Shown here piece by piece: positions 63,066-64,000 of a stretch of DNA of 64,000 nt. This stretch comes from G965230065 sp965230065. Its GTDB lineage: Bacteria; Bacteroidota; Bacteroidia; Cytophagales; Cyclobacteriaceae. Position numbers and translations under genes: made by a program. The notes below the pieces were generated by a model that searched no databases, was not told where the DNA came from, and saw only the letters and a program-made list of their open reading frames with translations. The stretch lies in the NCBI GenBank assembly GCA_965230065.1, contig OZ245942.1, positions 5,642,001 to 5,706,000 of the forward strand, written 5' to 3'. Within the stretch, counting starts at the first letter, position 1. Every line of letters starts with the position of its first letter.

Positions 63066-64000
63066 TTATGAAATCTGGTTGAGGTAGTTGAGCATGGCAA
63101 TTACTTTGTCTTTGAGCACAGAAATGGTATGACGGTCGTGCTGGTAAAATTTACCTTTCATGCTTGTGTCTGAAATGGCCTCTTGCTTTGTTGAACTCAA
63201 AATCCCAATCAAACGACGGAAGATATTATTTTGGTTTTGATCAGGAAAAATATCTACCTCCCTAAACAGACGTACCAACAAAGCCAGCTGTGCTACCGAA
63301 AGTGAAGTCTTGATTTTCTCCTCACTTGGGGAAACATCATGGTAAGGTGCGGTATTAGCAAGGTTGAGATACTGCGAAAATTGTTGTTCAATAAAGCCAA
63401 TCAGACCTTGCAGGCTAAGGAAAATGTGTTTAAATACATCAGGAAGGGTATAATCATCGGAAAATGAATACATCTGCAAATCGGTATTTTCCAAATGCTT
63501 AATAACCTGGGCAGCATAGGTTAATAAAGATTGTTGGAGGTCTTGTACATACTTTTGGGCTTTTTTTCGGGAAGGCGCTTGGTGAACATATTGTAACATT
63601 CGCTGTTGTATAACATTGACCTGTTCAATAAAAAGCCTTTGGTAAAAATGATAACGCTTTTCTTCAAAACTCAATGTATCCAGGGCATAGTCCGCATAAA
63701 GCTCCAAATATATCTGCCCGTTTTCATCCTGCCAGTGATACCATTCTGTTACTGATTCAGTTGGCAATGTAAGCTGTTCAAACACCTTGTTTAAAAGCTC
63801 TTCACCCAACTGTTTGTCGTTCATTTGTACATTGTGTTCCAAGCTTACAAAGACCGGCGGATGATGATGGTCTAAAAGCCTTACGTCAATAGTTTCAATG
63901 GAAGGAGGCATTTCAGCAGACCGCCCAAACTTTGCATGTATTTGTTTCGTGCAGGTTTCAGGTGCTTTTAAAAGATGCTGATAAAATTGGGCTTGACCTG
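63066..64000 (-). CDS. Element protein of unknown function, N-terminus cut by window edge
   Basis: The frame from the stop at 63066 runs without interruption to the window edge, about 310 residues. The first ATG inside the window is at 63911 (MPPSIETIDVRLLDHHHPP), but 29 more codons lie upstream in frame, so the true start is likely beyond 64000. The C-terminal part (TSLSVAQLALLVRLFREVDI, then RLIGILSSTKQEAISDTSMK) resembles a helical domain frequent in Bacteroidota elements, including RteC-like proteins. A central stretch is coiled. No catalytic motif is visible. Confidence 0.6.
   Translation of the reverse strand, partial: GQAQFYQHLLKAPETCTKQIHAKFGRSAEMPPSIETIDVRLLDHHHPPVFVSLEHNVQMNDKQLGEELLNKVFEQLTLPTESVTEWYHWQDENGQIYLELYADYALDTLSFEEKRYHFYQRLFIEQVNVIQQRMLQYVHQAPSRKKAQKYVQDLQQSLLTYAAQVIKHLENTDLQMYSFSDDYTLPDVFKHIFLSLQGLIGFIEQQFSQYLNLANTAPYHDVSPSEEKIKTSLSVAQLALLVRLFREVDIFPDQNQNNIFRRLIGILSSTKQEAISDTSMKGKFYQHDRHTISVLKDKVIAMLNYLNQIS

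Larger units (their letters stand above)
46694..64000. mobile_element. Integrated mobilisable/conjugative element at tRNA-Pro, right end outside window
   Basis: Immediately after tRNA-Pro lies an IntDOT-like integrase, and from there to the window edge the genes are of mobile-element type: exporter and peptide-signalling cargo, coupling protein, HxH relaxase, BfmA/BtgA protein, AAA ATPase, HTH replication-type protein and an excisionase-like protein. No complete type IV secretion gene set is visible inside the window, so it may be a mobilisable element rather than a self-transmissible one. The att site is expected at the tRNA 3' end (around TCGAATCCTTTCACCCCGAC). The matching repeat at the right end lies beyond 64000. 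Confidence 0.8.

Overview
The window looks like a chromosomal stretch of a Bacteroidota bacterium, most likely of the Cytophagales type. The evidence is the protein families (DUF5916 and DUF3078 outer-membrane proteins, BNR_4, BfmA/BtgA mobilisation protein, IntDOT-like integrase, a GG-Bacteroidales-type leader peptide), the lack of obvious Shine-Dalgarno sequences, and a TTTG / TAnnTTTG-like promoter. I have no tools, so family calls rest on motifs I recognise by eye.

Layout. 1-3.3 kb: a membrane protein cut by the window edge, a broken REP-associated transposase between two inverted REP hairpins, and a low-GC accessory pair (HNH-nuclease-like protein with a small ORF in front, and a membrane-anchored unknown). 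3.5-24.9 kb: a secreted carbohydrate-degradation and uptake region with a sialidase-like propeller, a large glycoside hydrolase, a BNR_4 propeller lipoprotein, a cytochrome c/FG-GAP lipoprotein, a sodium:solute symporter, RluE, a CBM9-like/DUF5916 protein, a vanadium-haloperoxidase-like lipoprotein, an apiosidase-like protein, sugar epimerase and Gfo/Idh/MocA enzymes, a GH5-like protein and a GH63-like glucosidase. No SusC/SusD pair is present. 25-46.5 kb: mixed housekeeping and core genes, including a membrane DnaJ protein, PhyH dioxygenase, a kinase plus divergent-enolase pair, NYN-LpxB, MscS, a PglC plus fused PglD-PglE sugar pathway, an ECF sigma and probable anti-sigma pair, Sco/cytochrome c/HemJ, and an M16 peptidase.

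46.6-64 kb: a tRNA-Pro(CGG) gene followed at once by an IntDOT-like integrase. From there to the right edge lies an integrated mobile element with mobilisation genes (coupling protein, HxH relaxase, BfmA/BtgA), an AAA ATPase, an HTH replication-type protein and an excisionase-like protein. Its right end is outside the window.

The most interesting part is the cargo at 48.2-57.5 kb. A 45-residue double-glycine peptide gene (51892-52029, easily missed) sits beside a C39-peptidase ABC exporter and its HlyD partner. Divergent from it is an operon of a LytS-type histidine kinase, a secreted prolyl oligopeptidase and two LytTR response regulators. The divergent gap holds four perfect CATGAAC repeats exactly 21 bp apart, just upstream of a recognisable promoter for the peptide gene. 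That is the arrangement expected for a LytTR regulator driving its own pheromone. A second 21-bp-spaced repeat pair, with a different word, lies after the second regulator gene. Together these suggest a Gram-negative analogue of the streptococcal ComABCDE circuit carried on a mobilisable element. The second notable point is an enolase-like protein (30747-32015) with substitutions at two normally conserved catalytic positions, coupled directly to an APH-fold kinase.
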